A stretch of 64,000 nucleotides of DNA. Origin: Paramicrobacterium fandaimingii. GTDB lineage: Bacteria; Actinomycetota; Actinomycetes; Actinomycetales; Microbacteriaceae. Below the pieces are notes generated by a model. It was not told the origin of the DNA. It worked only from the letters and a program-made list of their open reading frames with translations, and did not search any database. The stretch lies in NCBI RefSeq assembly GCF_011751745.2, contig NZ_CP061170.1, positions 1,364,001 to 1,428,000 on the forward strand. Reading direction: 5' to 3'. Below, piece after piece: positions 35,336-44,144 of the stretch. Every line of letters starts with the position of its first letter. The first letter of the stretch is position 1. The position numbers and the translations under genes are program-made.

Positions 35336-36150
35336 CACAGCTCCTTGAGAACGCTGCGCTCGGAGCGGCTGAACACGAGCACTCCGATGGCGAGAAGAAC
35401 GACAGAAACGAGCGCCGACATCGTTATGGCGAACACATTGAGCTGGTCGGCGAAAAACGCGGAGCGATAGATCGACATGATTCCGGCAAGCGGGTTGAAC
35501 GCTGCGATCGGCTGAATGCTCTCGGGCAGGTCAGAGAAGCCGTACACGATGGGGGAGGCGTAAAACAAGAAGCGAAGAATGAGCTTCGTCGCTCTCTCGA
35601 GGTCGCGGAAGAACACAACGGCGGGCGCGATGATGAGCCCGATTCCCACGATGAGAGTCGCCTGCAGCACGATCCCGAGGGGAAACAGAAGGGCGAACCA
35701 CGTAACGGGGGCGTTGTAGACGATCGCAAATGCCGCGAGAACGGGAAGCGACGCGACGAACTCGATCCCTTTCGAGAGCACGAGGCGATTCACCCAGATG
35801 CTGCGCGGGATCGATGTTGAGCGTACGAGCTTTGCATCCTTGAGAAAGGCCCGTGTGCAGTCCGACACCGTTCCGGTGAACCACATCCAAGGCAGAAGTC
35901 CGGCAAGCAGGAAGACGATGTACGGCTGCTCGCCGATGCTGTCGCCGCGATCGAAGACGACAGTGAAGACGAACCAGTAGATACCGGCCATGACCAGGGG
36001 GTCAAGAATCGACCACACGTAGCCGAGAGCGCTCGTCGAATAGCGCACGCGCAGATCGCGCTTTGTCAGCAGCCATAGTGCGCTACGGTAACGGCTCGCT
36101 TTCGTGTGCGGAGCCCTCGGGTTTGCTGCTGATGTCACAGGCTCCAACAT
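35335..36150 (-). CDS. Teichoic-acid-type polysaccharide exporter, permease (TagG-like)
   Basis: This 271-residue ABC-2 permease has six transmembrane helices. The polysaccharide-exporter N terminus is present (LLTKRDLRVRYSTSALGYVW), as are the usual LLPWMWF and PIVYGFSDLPE segments. It pairs with the overlapping TagH-like ATPase. ATG at 36150 lies only 10 nt past the T run of the terminator hairpin at 36161-36195; a GTG five codons later, after TTGGAG, is another possible start. There is no room for a promoter between hairpin and start. Confidence 0.92.
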   Translation of the reverse strand: MLEPVTSAANPRAPHTKASRYRSALWLLTKRDLRVRYSTSALGYVWSILDPLVMAGIYWFVFTVVFDRGDSIGEQPYIVFLLAGLLPWMWFTGTVSDCTRAFLKDAKLVRSTSIPRSIWVNRLVLSKGIEFVASLPVLAAFAIVYNAPVTWFALLFPLGIVLQATLIVGIGLIIAPAVVFFRDLERATKLILRFLFYASPIVYGFSDLPESIQPIAAFNPLAGIMSIYRSAFFADQLNVFAITMSALVSVVLLAIGVLVFSRSERSVLKEL

Positions 36151-36160
36151 AATGCCAAAA

Positions 36161-36195
36161 TGATGCCGGCACGCGCATGGCGCGTGCCGGCATCA
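36161..36195 (-). terminator. Intrinsic terminator or attenuator between nucleotidyltransferase and TagG-like genes
   Basis: TGATGCCGGCACGCGC (36161-36176) pairs perfectly over 16 bp with 36180-36195 around a 3-nt loop. On the minus strand it is followed by TTTT. It lies between the nucleotidyltransferase stop and the permease start, both on the minus strand. Confidence 0.78.
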
Positions 36196-36207
36196 TAATG
36201 AAGCGGG

Positions 36208-36903
36208 TCAAACGTACAGGTTTGCCTGCTCGAGGTCTTCGGCGAAATCGACCTCAACTGCGTAGAGATCCGAAATATCCATCGGCTCGACAAGAACATT
36301 GTCGTGGGCAATGGAGAGCTCAAGCCCACGCTCGAAGTAGTCCTGGTCATCGACACGCTGCAGATGACGGATGAACTTCACCTTGTCGGCGCGCGAAATG
36401 TAGTTGATGCCGACGGCTTCGCCGAGCGCACCGGTCTTGACGGTCTTCGAGAGCTCCTTGATGTAGCCCTCGGCGGTCGTCGTGTACTTGACCTCTTCGT
36501 CAGAGACGCGCGACGTGTTGACGGTCACGAACGACTGGTCGCGAGCAAGGAGCGCGGCTGCGCGCTCAAGCACGGACGGGTCAAAGACGACGTCGCCGTT
36601 CATCCAGAGGACACCGCCGGCTGACGATGCCTTGAGCGCGCGCATCAGGCTCTTCGACGTGTTCGTCTGGTCGTACTGCTCGTTGTAGACGAAGTTTGCG
36701 TCGGGGAACGCCTCGATGATGTGCTCAAGCTTGTAGCCGACAACGATCGACACTTTCACGTTCTTGCCGAACGCCTGGTGAATGTTGTCGAACTGCTGCT
36801 GCATGATCGTGCGACCATCGTTGAGTTCGGTCAGCGGCTTAGGGAGAGAGCGCCCGAGACGGCTGCCCATCCCCGCAGCTAAAATAACGACCTGTGTGGT
36901 CAT
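36208..36903 (-). CDS. Sugar/choline-phosphate nucleotidyltransferase (LicC/IPCT-like)
   Basis: This 231-residue NTP-transferase has the signature VVILAAGMGSRLGRSLPKPL at residues 5-24. LWMNGDVVF supplies the metal-binding Asp, and VGINYISR and YFERGLELSI follow. The short length and LxxGxGSRL(x)5PKPL pattern match cytidylyltransferases that make CDP-activated alcohols or choline, rather than the longer UDP/dTDP-sugar enzymes. It would supply an activated donor to the CDP-alcohol phosphotransferase and TagF-like polymerase nearby; that link is inferred from context. ATG follows GTGAGGAGCCACC. Confidence 0.83.
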   Translation of the reverse strand: MTTQVVILAAGMGSRLGRSLPKPLTELNDGRTIMQQQFDNIHQAFGKNVKVSIVVGYKLEHIIEAFPDANFVYNEQYDQTNTSKSLMRALKASSAGGVLWMNGDVVFDPSVLERAAALLARDQSFVTVNTSRVSDEEVKYTTTAEGYIKELSKTVKTGALGEAVGINYISRADKVKFIRHLQRVDDQDYFERGLELSIAHDNVLVEPMDISDLYAVEVDFAEDLEQANLYV

Positions 36904-37150
36904 GGTGGCTCCTCACGTTGCGATTCGAGCCGAACATCAGTGGGTGTTCACCCGTTTGAAACGCGATGTTCTCTCGACGATTAATGCTGTGACACCCCTT
37001 TATGCCAGTTTTCACGTTAGCGGACGACTCTGCGTGAATGAGGTTGAGGAGGCGCTTGTTGCAGTTTCGTAATCACACACTCGGTGTTCTCCCAGCCGGT
37101 AATTGAGGGAAATACTTCGCTCGGATGAGGCGCTTGTCAGAACTGCTTGG

Positions 37151-37156
37151 TAGATT
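37151..37156 (+). promoter_or_regulatory. -10 box of a probable leaderless transcript (tailed ABC ATPase)
   Basis: TAGATT ends 6 nt before the GTG at 37163. This supports the annotated start and so the reality of the long N-terminal tail. The rest of the 259-bp divergent spacer (36904-37162) shows only a short GGGTG/CACCC palindrome near 36939. Confidence 0.4.
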
Positions 37157-37162
37157 TCATGG

Positions 37163-39328
37163 GTGACTTCTGCGCCTTCGCCATTGCCCGATGAGACGCC
37201 GCCGACTGATTCCGCAGAGAGCAAACCGGATCGAGTGTCGGCGTCGCCGGATGAGGCGACGCCGAAAGACAGTGATGGCACCTCAACAGCATCCCGTCCC
37301 GCGGCCGCCCGAAAGCCCAGCGCGTCACGTCCGAAGGCCAGTGAGAGCGGCAGCGCGGCAGCGAAGAGGAAGCCCGCAACCAGCCGAGCCGTCGTTGCGG
37401 AAGCTCCGGTGAAGAGCGCGCCGAAATCGGCGGCATCGGCCTCCGCAACGCAAAAGGCAAAAGCGGCATCGGCTGCCACAGAGCCCGCGGGCGCCGAGCA
37501 GGCTGAAGCAACACAGAAGCCGGCACCGACTCAAGCAAAGAAGAAGACGACGAGCTCGACGCGCACGACGTCTGCCCAGAAGTCGGCAGCCCAGAAACCG
37601 GCGGGCCAGAAAGCGGCGGGCCAGAAAACGGCGGCCCAGAAAACGGCGGCCCAGAAAACGGCGGCCCAGAAAGCGTCGAGTCCCAAGACGACGGCGACGA
37701 AATCGTCAACGACGAAGTCGACAACGCAGAAGACAACACCCAAGAAGACCACGCCGGCTAAGACCACGTCGGCAAAGACCACGCCGGCAAAACAAGCACA
37801 GACGAAGCCAACGCAGGCTAAGCCAACGCAGGCAAAGGTGACACAGTCTCAGGTTGACTCCGCCGGCGACGCGGCCATCGGCTCGTCACTGGGCTCGTCA
37901 TCATCGGCGAAGGGGAGCACGTCGCCCTCAACCGATAAGAAGACCTCGTCCGCGGTGCCGGCACAGGGAGAATCGGCATCCTCTCGCGCGAAGTCGGCCG
38001 ATGCACAGGAATCCGGGTCGGCTGTGAAGAAGTCGAACTCGACGACGGCTGCTGCTGCACAGACGTCAGCGCCGAAGCGAGCAACGCCCGCAGGGAGCAG
38101 TGGGGCAGCAACTGGCGCGGCGGCTGTTGCGACAGCCAAGGCCGCTGCTCAGGCCACATCCGCAACGTCGAAGCCCGCGAAGGCCCCGGTTGTCACGATC
38201 TCGACCGCTGTTTCCTCCGCGGCGAAGATGGCGGCCCAGGTTTCGGCGGCGGATCAGGTGGATGCCCCGCGAGAGGTCAGCGATCCCGCTGACGGCGCGC
38301 CACCGCAGGTGACATCAGATCATGCTTCGTCTGGAGACGCCGCTGTCGAAAGCGCCGACACCGAAGCGGGTTCGGAGACTGCCGTTGACGCAGCGAAAGC
38401 GTGGGCGATTGGCACCTGGACGCGCACGCGCGAACGCATATCGACTGAGCGAAAAAAGGCAGCCGAACGCTCGGCGGTGCGCACGGCGGCCCGGGCCGTT
38501 CGAGCTCAAGCGGCGAAAGAGGCGGCCGACGTGCTCGTCGCGGAAGACACGGAGGTCAACGAGAAGTCTCGTGGCGCCGTGACCCTTTCAGGACTTCACA
38601 AAGCATTCGGCGACACGGTCGCCGTGAAATCCATCGATCTCGACATTCCAGCCGGGGCGTTCTATGGGATCGTCGGGCCGAACGGTGCAGGAAAGACAAC
38701 GACGCTGTCGATGATCACCGGGTTGCTGCGGCCCGATGAGGGCACCGTGACGGTGAGCGGCATCGACGTGTGGAAAGATTCTGCTGCAGCCAAGCGATCA
38801 ATGGGAACCCTGCCCGACCGAATGCGATTGTTCGACCGGCTCACTGGGGCACAGCTGCTCTACTACTCTGGCGTCCTGCGCGGCCTCGACAACGTCACGG
38901 TACGTGCCCGCGTGAAGAGCCTGACACGAGCATTCGGGCTCGAAGATGCCATCGGGCGCCTCGTGTCTGACTATTCAGCAGGAATGTCGAAGAAGATCGC
39001 CCTCGCGTGCGCACTTATCCACTCGCCGCGGGTATTGGTGCTCGACGAGCCTTTCGAATCCGTTGATCCTGTTTCGGCGGCGAGCATCACCGAGATTCTG
39101 CAGAAGTACGTTGAGAACGGCGGAACGGTCATTCTCTCGAGCCACGGCATGGAGTTCATCGAGCGGGTCTGTGACAATGTCGCGATCATCGTCGGGGGAG
39201 AGCTGCTCGCAAGCGGCACCATCGACGATGTGCGCAATGGAAGCACGTTGGAGGAGCGTTTCATCGCGCTCGTTGGCGGACGCAAGGCGACGGAGGACCT
39301 TGAATGGTTGCACAGCTTCTCCGACTGA
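37163..39328 (+). CDS. ABC transporter ATPase with long Lys/Ala/Thr-rich histone-H1-like N-terminal tail
   Basis: The protein is 721 residues. Residues 1 to about 465 are low-complexity and rich in Lys, Ala, Thr, Ser, Pro and Gln. They include seven tandem 5-residue units (AAQKT type) at about 137-171 and KTTPAK-type repeats just after. From about 470 there is a complete ABC ATPase: VGPNGAGKTTTLS (Walker A), DYSAGMSKKIALA (signature, usually LSGGQ), LVLDEPFESVD (Walker B) and LSSHGMEFIERVC. Typical ATPases of this class are 240-310 residues. The permease gene overlaps its end by 25 bp. The tail has no hydrophobic segment, so it is cytoplasmic. Confidence 0.85.
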   Translation: MTSAPSPLPDETPPTDSAESKPDRVSASPDEATPKDSDGTSTASRPAAARKPSASRPKASESGSAAAKRKPATSRAVVAEAPVKSAPKSAASASATQKAKAASAATEPAGAEQAEATQKPAPTQAKKKTTSSTRTTSAQKSAAQKPAGQKAAGQKTAAQKTAAQKTAAQKASSPKTTATKSSTTKSTTQKTTPKKTTPAKTTSAKTTPAKQAQTKPTQAKPTQAKVTQSQVDSAGDAAIGSSLGSSSSAKGSTSPSTDKKTSSAVPAQGESASSRAKSADAQESGSAVKKSNSTTAAAAQTSAPKRATPAGSSGAATGAAAVATAKAAAQATSATSKPAKAPVVTISTAVSSAAKMAAQVSAADQVDAPREVSDPADGAPPQVTSDHASSGDAAVESADTEAGSETAVDAAKAWAIGTWTRTRERISTERKKAAERSAVRTAARAVRAQAAKEAADVLVAEDTEVNEKSRGAVTLSGLHKAFGDTVAVKSIDLDIPAGAFYGIVGPNGAGKTTTLSMITGLLRPDEGTVTVSGIDVWKDSAAAKRSMGTLPDRMRLFDRLTGAQLLYYSGVLRGLDNVTVRARVKSLTRAFGLEDAIGRLVSDYSAGMSKKIALACALIHSPRVLVLDEPFESVDPVSAASITEILQKYVENGGTVILSSHGMEFIERVCDNVAIIVGGELLASGTIDDVRNGSTLEERFIALVGGRKATEDLEWLHSFSD
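37571..37675 (+). repeat. Seven tandem 15-bp coding repeats in the ABC ATPase tail
   Basis: Seven consecutive 15-bp units of the form GCGGCCCAGAAAACG encode SAQKS, AAQKP, AGQKA, AGQKT, AAQKT, AAQKT and AAQKA. Two units are identical at DNA level, suggesting recent slippage or unequal exchange. Confidence 0.9.
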
Positions 39329-40878
39329 GGCTGCAGCTCGCGTTCGGCGCCGTTCGCGGCCGCCCGGCACGAATCGTTGGCGCTTGTCTGCTCATTGTCG
39401 TTGTGGCGCTCGCAACATGGCTTCTCGCTCGGGGGCTCATCGGACTCGCCGATGCCGGTGCGGCAAACGTTCGAGATCTCCTCATCGTCACCGGGTCGTT
39501 CGTCGTGCTCGGTTTCCTTCTCATCCCGGCAATGCTCGGTGTGACGGATCCGCTCGATCCACGGTTGTTTTCGTCATTCGGCATCCGAAGTTCTGTCCTG
39601 GCTCCGGCAACCCTGCTCGCCAGCCTTCTGAGCATTCCCAGTCTTGTGGTGATCGTGCTCAGCATCACAACAATCAGCACCTGGTCGCGGGGAACCTTCG
39701 CGACAGTTGTCGCGTCGCTTTGCGCGATCCTCGCCGTCGCCACGTGTGCGCTGGTTGGACGCATTGCCGAGTACATTGCCAGCGGTGCGCTTGTCACGCG
39801 AAAGTCACGCGAGCTCCGCGTGGTGTTTCTCGTTTTGACTCTCGTGCTTATCGCTCCCGCTGTTATTTTCGCCTTGGGCATCGACTGGAGCGCCAGGTCC
39901 GGGGTGAGCGATTTCGGGCGTGCCGCAGAAGCCGTGAGCTGGACACCGTTTGGAGCAGTCTGGGCGGCCCCAGGGGAGGCTGCTCTTGGCGACGTCGCCG
40001 GTGCGCTCGGCACGCTCGCCATCGCGGTGGGAACAACAGCGGTTCTGTACATGGTCTGGTGGGCGCTGGTGGCCCGTGCGCTGCGCACCGCACCGCGAGT
40101 GATTCCCGAGGGAGGCTTCGGCAGCCTCGGCTGGTTCGACATCATGCCAGCGCGGGCAACAAGCTCGATCGCGGCGCGCAGCCTCAGCTACTGGGGGAGA
40201 GACGCGCGGTATATCGTATCGATCCTCATCATTCCCGTGCTTCCCTTTCTGCTGATTCCGCCTCTTCTGATCGCCGGCGTGCCCGCGCAGCCGCTTGCGC
40301 TGATTCCTCTGCCGTTCATGTGCCTGTTCCTCGGCTGGTCGCTGCACAACGATCTCGCGTTCGACGCAAGCGCTGTATGGCTGCACGTCGCCTCCGGTGT
40401 CAAGGGATACGCTGACCGGCTCGGGCGCACGGCGCCGACACTTCTCATCGGAGTTCCCATCGTCGTGATCGGATCAATGATCTCGATCGCCTTCTTCGGC
40501 GACTGGTCGACGCTGCCGAGCATGTTCGGAGTCTCCGCATGCCTTCTGCTTGCCTCCCTCGGCGTCGCAAGCTACCTGTCGACGCGGTTTCCGTACCCCG
40601 CTGCAGCGCCGGGAGACAGCCCGTTTCAGCAGCCGCAGTACAGCGGAGCACGCGGAGGCTTCAGCCAGACGTTCGGTTTGCTGATTCCGTTTGTTCTGTC
40701 GCTTCCGACCCTGTACTTCGCATGGAGAGGTTTGGCCGGCGACGCGGACGCGACGATGTGGGCACTGGTGACGGGGGTGGGCACCGGCATCCTCGTCTTC
40801 GTCGTCGGCATTTGGCTTGGCGGTCGTGCCTTTGACCGACGCGGCCCCGAGATCATCGAGTTCGCCACTTCTCACTGA
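39304..40878 (+). CDS. ABC exporter permease partner
   Basis: This 524-residue integral membrane protein has about twelve hydrophobic segments, beginning with IVGACLLIVVVALATWLLARG. It has no ATP-binding motifs. Overlap of 25 bp with the tailed ATPase gene shows they form one transporter. I recognise no substrate signature; large two-half permeases of this type in actinobacteria are annotated only as ABC exporters. The end is 32 bp before the DUF3039 gene. Confidence 0.82.
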   Translation: MVAQLLRLRLQLAFGAVRGRPARIVGACLLIVVVALATWLLARGLIGLADAGAANVRDLLIVTGSFVVLGFLLIPAMLGVTDPLDPRLFSSFGIRSSVLAPATLLASLLSIPSLVVIVLSITTISTWSRGTFATVVASLCAILAVATCALVGRIAEYIASGALVTRKSRELRVVFLVLTLVLIAPAVIFALGIDWSARSGVSDFGRAAEAVSWTPFGAVWAAPGEAALGDVAGALGTLAIAVGTTAVLYMVWWALVARALRTAPRVIPEGGFGSLGWFDIMPARATSSIAARSLSYWGRDARYIVSILIIPVLPFLLIPPLLIAGVPAQPLALIPLPFMCLFLGWSLHNDLAFDASAVWLHVASGVKGYADRLGRTAPTLLIGVPIVVIGSMISIAFFGDWSTLPSMFGVSACLLLASLGVASYLSTRFPYPAAAPGDSPFQQPQYSGARGGFSQTFGLLIPFVLSLPTLYFAWRGLAGDADATMWALVTGVGTGILVFVVGIWLGGRAFDRRGPEIIEFATSH

Positions 40879-40910
40879 TCACGCAGCGCGAACGGATTAC
40901 ACTGGAGAGC

Positions 40911-41192
40911 ATGAACGTTCAGGTGCGCACTGAAGATCCACTCTCCACGGGAGGGTCAACGTCTGTTCTCGATCGCGAGCTTGAAGAGCTGCTCGAAAAC
41001 GAGACGATCGATCCGGGCGATCACGAACGCTTCTCGCACTATGTCAAGAAAGACAAGATTCTTGAGTCGGCGATCAGCGGCAAGCCGGTGCGTGCGCTCT
41101 GCGGCAAGAAGTGGACGCCGGGGCGCGACCCCGAGAAGTTTCCGGTCTGCCCCGAGTGCAAGAAGGTCTACGAGCGGATGCGCAAGGGATAG
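40911..41192 (+). CDS. DUF3039 zinc-ribbon-like protein
   Basis: This 93-residue protein is the actinobacterial DUF3039 family. It has an acidic N-terminal half (LDRELEELLENETIDPGDHERFSHYV) and a C-terminal ALCGKKW...FPVCPECKKVYE with three Cys and a nearby His suited to one zinc. Function is unknown. ATG is preceded both by GGAGAGC and by TACACT 7 nt upstream, so either initiation mode is possible. Its 3' end is convergent with pncB across 21 bp. Confidence 0.88.
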   Translation: MNVQVRTEDPLSTGGSTSVLDRELEELLENETIDPGDHERFSHYVKKDKILESAISGKPVRALCGKKWTPGRDPEKFPVCPECKKVYERMRKG

Positions 41193-41204
41193 CCCGTTTT
41201 CGCG

Positions 41205-41226
41205 GACGTTCCCCTAGGAGAACGTC
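41205..41226. terminator. Small hairpin between DUF3039 and pncB
   Basis: GACGTTC (41205-41211) and GAACGTC (41220-41226) form a 7-bp stem that includes the pncB stop codon. It is weak and of low certainty. Confidence 0.35.
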
Positions 41227-42527
41227 GTCGAAAGCGCGGGGTCTCCACGACCGAGTCTGTACGCGTCCGCAGGAAGCTCTGCCCTCACCATCGCGTGGTG
41301 CTCGCGGGCAATGCTCGTGCCAGAAGCTCCGAGATAGCGGTCGCTGATCTCGCCTGCGGTGATCAGCGGGGCCAGAAGCGGGCGCTCTGACGCCGGAATC
41401 GATTTCGCCTCCTCAGGGCCCAGCCCGATGTACACCTTCTCTTGTCTGGCGACACCGTTTTCGTCGCGCAGCCGGGTAGCGTATTTGCGCCCGCCCACGG
41501 ATCGCTTTCCCGCGGAGGCCTTGGCGACAGACACCCAGTCTCCGTCGGCCACCTGGCGAGCCACGAGCTTGTAGACAAGTCCGGCAGCGGGTGACCCAGA
41601 GCCGGTCACGAGAGACGTTCCGACCCCATACGAATCGACCGGCGCCGTGCGCAGGGTCGCGATCGCATACTCGTTGAGATCGCTGGTCACAGTGATCTTC
41701 GTGTTGTGCGCGCCGAGCATGTCGAGTTGCCGACGCACGTCGACGACGAGGGTCGGCAGATCTCCGGAGTCGAGACGGATCGCACCGAGTTCCGTTCCGG
41801 CGACGCGAATCGCTGTCTCAACGCCCGCGGCGACGTCGTAGGTGTCAACGAGCAGGGTCGTTCCCGGGCCCGCTGCGGCAACCTGCGCTCGGAATGCCTC
41901 CTCCTCGTTTTCGTGAAGCAGTGTGAACGAGTGTGCCGCCGTTCCCATTGTGGGAATTCCCCATGTGCGCCCCGCCTCGAGATTGCTCGTCGCGCTGAAG
42001 CCGGCGATGTACGCCGCGCGGGAGGCGGCGATGGCGGCATCCTCGTTTGCACGCCGTGACCCCATCTCGGCCAGTGGCCTTCCGGCTGCGGCCGTCACCA
42101 TGCGGGTTGCTGCCGTGGCAACCGCGGAGTCGTAGTTCAGAATGCTGAGAATCAACGTTTCGAGCAGCACGCCCTCGCCGAATGACGACTCGACGATCAG
42201 AATCGGTGATTCTGGAAAATATGCTTCGCCGTCGACGTACCCCCAGATATCGCCGCTGAAGCGATAGTCGGCAAGCCAGTCGATGGCGCGTGCGCTCACG
42301 ACATCGTTGTCGGCGAGCCAGGTGAGCTCGGCATCGGCAAAGCGAAAATCGCGGATGCGCTCAAGCAGCCGCCCGATGCCGGCAACGACGCCGAAGCGTC
42401 TCGCCCCGGGCAGCCGGCGCCCGAATGCCTCGAACATGCACGGCGTATCCGCCGTGCCGTGAGCGATCGCTGCCTCGAGCATGGTGAGTTCGTAGCGGTC
42501 GGTGCGAAATGCCGTCGACGTGTTCAC
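41214..42527 (-). CDS. pncB: Nicotinate phosphoribosyltransferase
   Basis: This 437-residue enzyme makes nicotinate mononucleotide from nicotinate, PRPP and ATP in NAD salvage. Seen: FRTDRYELTMLEAA near the N terminus, FGEGVLLETLILSILN, TSNLEAGRTWGIPTMGTAAHSF (with the autophosphorylated-type His region), and GAIRLDSGDL and YGVGTSLVTGSGSPAAGLVYKL for phosphoribosyl binding. Length matches the bacterial family. The GTG start has TAGGCT 6 nt upstream and is divergent from murI across only 37 bp. Confidence 0.95.
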   Translation of the reverse strand: MNTSTAFRTDRYELTMLEAAIAHGTADTPCMFEAFGRRLPGARRFGVVAGIGRLLERIRDFRFADAELTWLADNDVVSARAIDWLADYRFSGDIWGYVDGEAYFPESPILIVESSFGEGVLLETLILSILNYDSAVATAATRMVTAAAGRPLAEMGSRRANEDAAIAASRAAYIAGFSATSNLEAGRTWGIPTMGTAAHSFTLLHENEEEAFRAQVAAAGPGTTLLVDTYDVAAGVETAIRVAGTELGAIRLDSGDLPTLVVDVRRQLDMLGAHNTKITVTSDLNEYAIATLRTAPVDSYGVGTSLVTGSGSPAAGLVYKLVARQVADGDWVSVAKASAGKRSVGGRKYATRLRDENGVARQEKVYIGLGPEEAKSIPASERPLLAPLITAGEISDRYLGASGTSIAREHHAMVRAELPADAYRLGRGDPALSTTFS

Positions 42528-42533
42528 GCCGCA

Positions 42534-42558
42534 AGCCTACCCGGGGGACGGCTAGGCT
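42534..42558. promoter_or_regulatory. Mirrored leaderless -10 boxes of divergent pncB and murI
   Basis: Minus-strand TAGGCT at 42534-42539 ends 6 nt before the pncB GTG. Plus-strand TAGGCT at 42553-42558 ends 6 nt before the murI GTG. The two boxes are identical and only 13 bp apart, inside a 37-bp spacer, so their RNA polymerase footprints must overlap. Confidence 0.6.
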
Positions 42559-42564
42559 TGGTTC

Positions 42565-43416
42565 GTGACTGATGCGCCGATTGGGATATTCGACTCGGGT
42601 GTCGGCGGTCTCACCGTCGCTCGTGCAATCCAAGACCAGCTTCCCAACGAGTCGGTGCTGTACATCGGCGATACAGCGCACTCGCCCTACGGCCCCAAGC
42701 CCATTGCCGACGTACGACGGTACGCGCTGGAAGTGCTTGACGATGTCATCGCCCAGGGCGTGAAGATGATTGTCATCGCGTGCAACACGGCATCGTCAGC
42801 GATGCTGCGAGATGCTCGCGAGCGATACACGGTTCCGGTGATCGAGGTGATTCAGCCTGCCGTGCGCACCGCGGTGACGACGACTCGCAATCACAAGGTC
42901 GGCGTCATCGGCACCGAGGGCACCATCAATTCCCGTGCGTATCATGACGCCTTCGCCGCGGCTCCCGACCTGGAGATCGTCGCTCAAGCCTGCCCGCGCT
43001 TCGTGGAGTTCGTCGAGGCCGGAGTGACGACGGGTTCCGAAGTGCTTGAGGTGGCTGAAGCATATTTGCGCCCCCTGAGGGATGCCGGAATCGATACCCT
43101 CGTGCTCGGATGCACACACTATCCGTTTCTCAAAGGCGTGATTTCCTACGTTATGGGGCCAGACGTGACCCTGGTGTCGAGTGACACCGAGACGGCAAAC
43201 GACGTGTATCGCACGCTCATCGATCGCGGCATCGCACGCACAGCTCTTGTTCCACCCACTCACAACTACGAGGCGACCGGCCAGAGCGCTGACGAGTTCC
43301 TCGAGCTTGCTCACCGACTGATCGGGCACGAGATCTCATCTGTCAACCTGGTTCAGACCGGAGCCATCGACCTCGCCTCGCTTCAGGCAGCACTCAGAGA
43401 AGGAGAAAATTCGTGA
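42565..43416 (+). CDS. murI: Glutamate racemase
   Basis: This 283-residue cofactor-independent racemase supplies D-glutamate for peptidoglycan. N-terminal [17 protein letters not shown], catalytic Cys1 in ACNTASS (residue ~74) and Cys2 in LGCTHYPFL (~184) are all present. Length is typical. The GTG start is 6 nt after TAGGCT. Its stop overlaps the rph start (GTGA), making murI-rph-rdgB a tightly coupled operon. Confidence 0.97.
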   Translation: MTDAPIGIFDSGVGGLTVARAIQDQLPNESVLYIGDTAHSPYGPKPIADVRRYALEVLDDVIAQGVKMIVIACNTASSAMLRDARERYTVPVIEVIQPAVRTAVTTTRNHKVGVIGTEGTINSRAYHDAFAAAPDLEIVAQACPRFVEFVEAGVTTGSEVLEVAEAYLRPLRDAGIDTLVLGCTHYPFLKGVISYVMGPDVTLVSSDTETANDVYRTLIDRGIARTALVPPTHNYEATGQSADEFLELAHRLIGHEISSVNLVQTGAIDLASLQAALREGENS

Positions 43417-44144
43417 CGACACGCAAAGACGGACGCACGGCAGACCAGCTCAGACCGATCACAATCGAACGCGGGTGGAGCGAGCAGGCAGAAGGCTCGG
43501 CGCTCATCTCGTTCGGCAAGACCAAAGTGCTGTGCACTGCGTCGTTCACGCCGGGTGTTCCGCGCTGGCTGACGGGCAAAGGCAAAGGTTGGGTGACAGC
43601 CGAGTATGCGATGCTGCCACGGGCGACAAACGAGCGTTCGGGGCGCGAATCTGTCAAGGGGAAGATCGGCGGCCGCACCCACGAGATCTCCCGCCTGATC
43701 GGTCGCAGCCTGCGTGCCGTTGTCGATATGAAGGCTCTCGGCGAGAACACCATCGTGATTGACTGCGACGTGCTGCAGGCTGACGGGGGCACTCGCACCG
43801 CAGCAATCACCGGCGCCTACGTTGCCCTGGTCGACGCCATGGAATGGGCGCGGGGAAAGGGACACATCGGCAAAAGGTCGGTGCCGCTCATCGACAGCGT
43901 CGCGGCGGTTTCCGTCGGAATTATCGATGGCGAACCGATGCTCGATCTGCCGTATGTCGAGGACGTTCGCGCGGAGACAGACATGAACGTCGTCGTGACC
44001 GGGCGAGGTCTGTTCGTCGAGGTGCAGGGTACGGCCGAGGGCGCGCCGTTTGATCGCTCTGAGCTCGATGCGCTGCTCGACTTGGCGACGAGCGGGGCAC
44101 GGGAACTGACGACGCTTCAGCGCCAGGCGCTTGAGCGCGAATGA
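43413..44144 (+). CDS. rph: Ribonuclease PH
   Basis: This 243-residue phosphorolytic 3'-5' exoribonuclease trims tRNA 3' ends. It has [34 protein letters not shown], the signature [17 protein letters not shown], and [20 protein letters not shown]. These match the RNase PH family along its full length. GTG overlaps the murI stop by 4 bp; its own stop overlaps rdgB (ATGA). Confidence 0.97.
   Translation: MTTRKDGRTADQLRPITIERGWSEQAEGSALISFGKTKVLCTASFTPGVPRWLTGKGKGWVTAEYAMLPRATNERSGRESVKGKIGGRTHEISRLIGRSLRAVVDMKALGENTIVIDCDVLQADGGTRTAAITGAYVALVDAMEWARGKGHIGKRSVPLIDSVAAVSVGIIDGEPMLDLPYVEDVRAETDMNVVVTGRGLFVEVQGTAEGAPFDRSELDALLDLATSGARELTTLQRQALERE

Noticed and set aside
37571..37675. CRISPR-like array
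   Set aside because: The repeats are contiguous 15-bp coding units in frame, without spacers.
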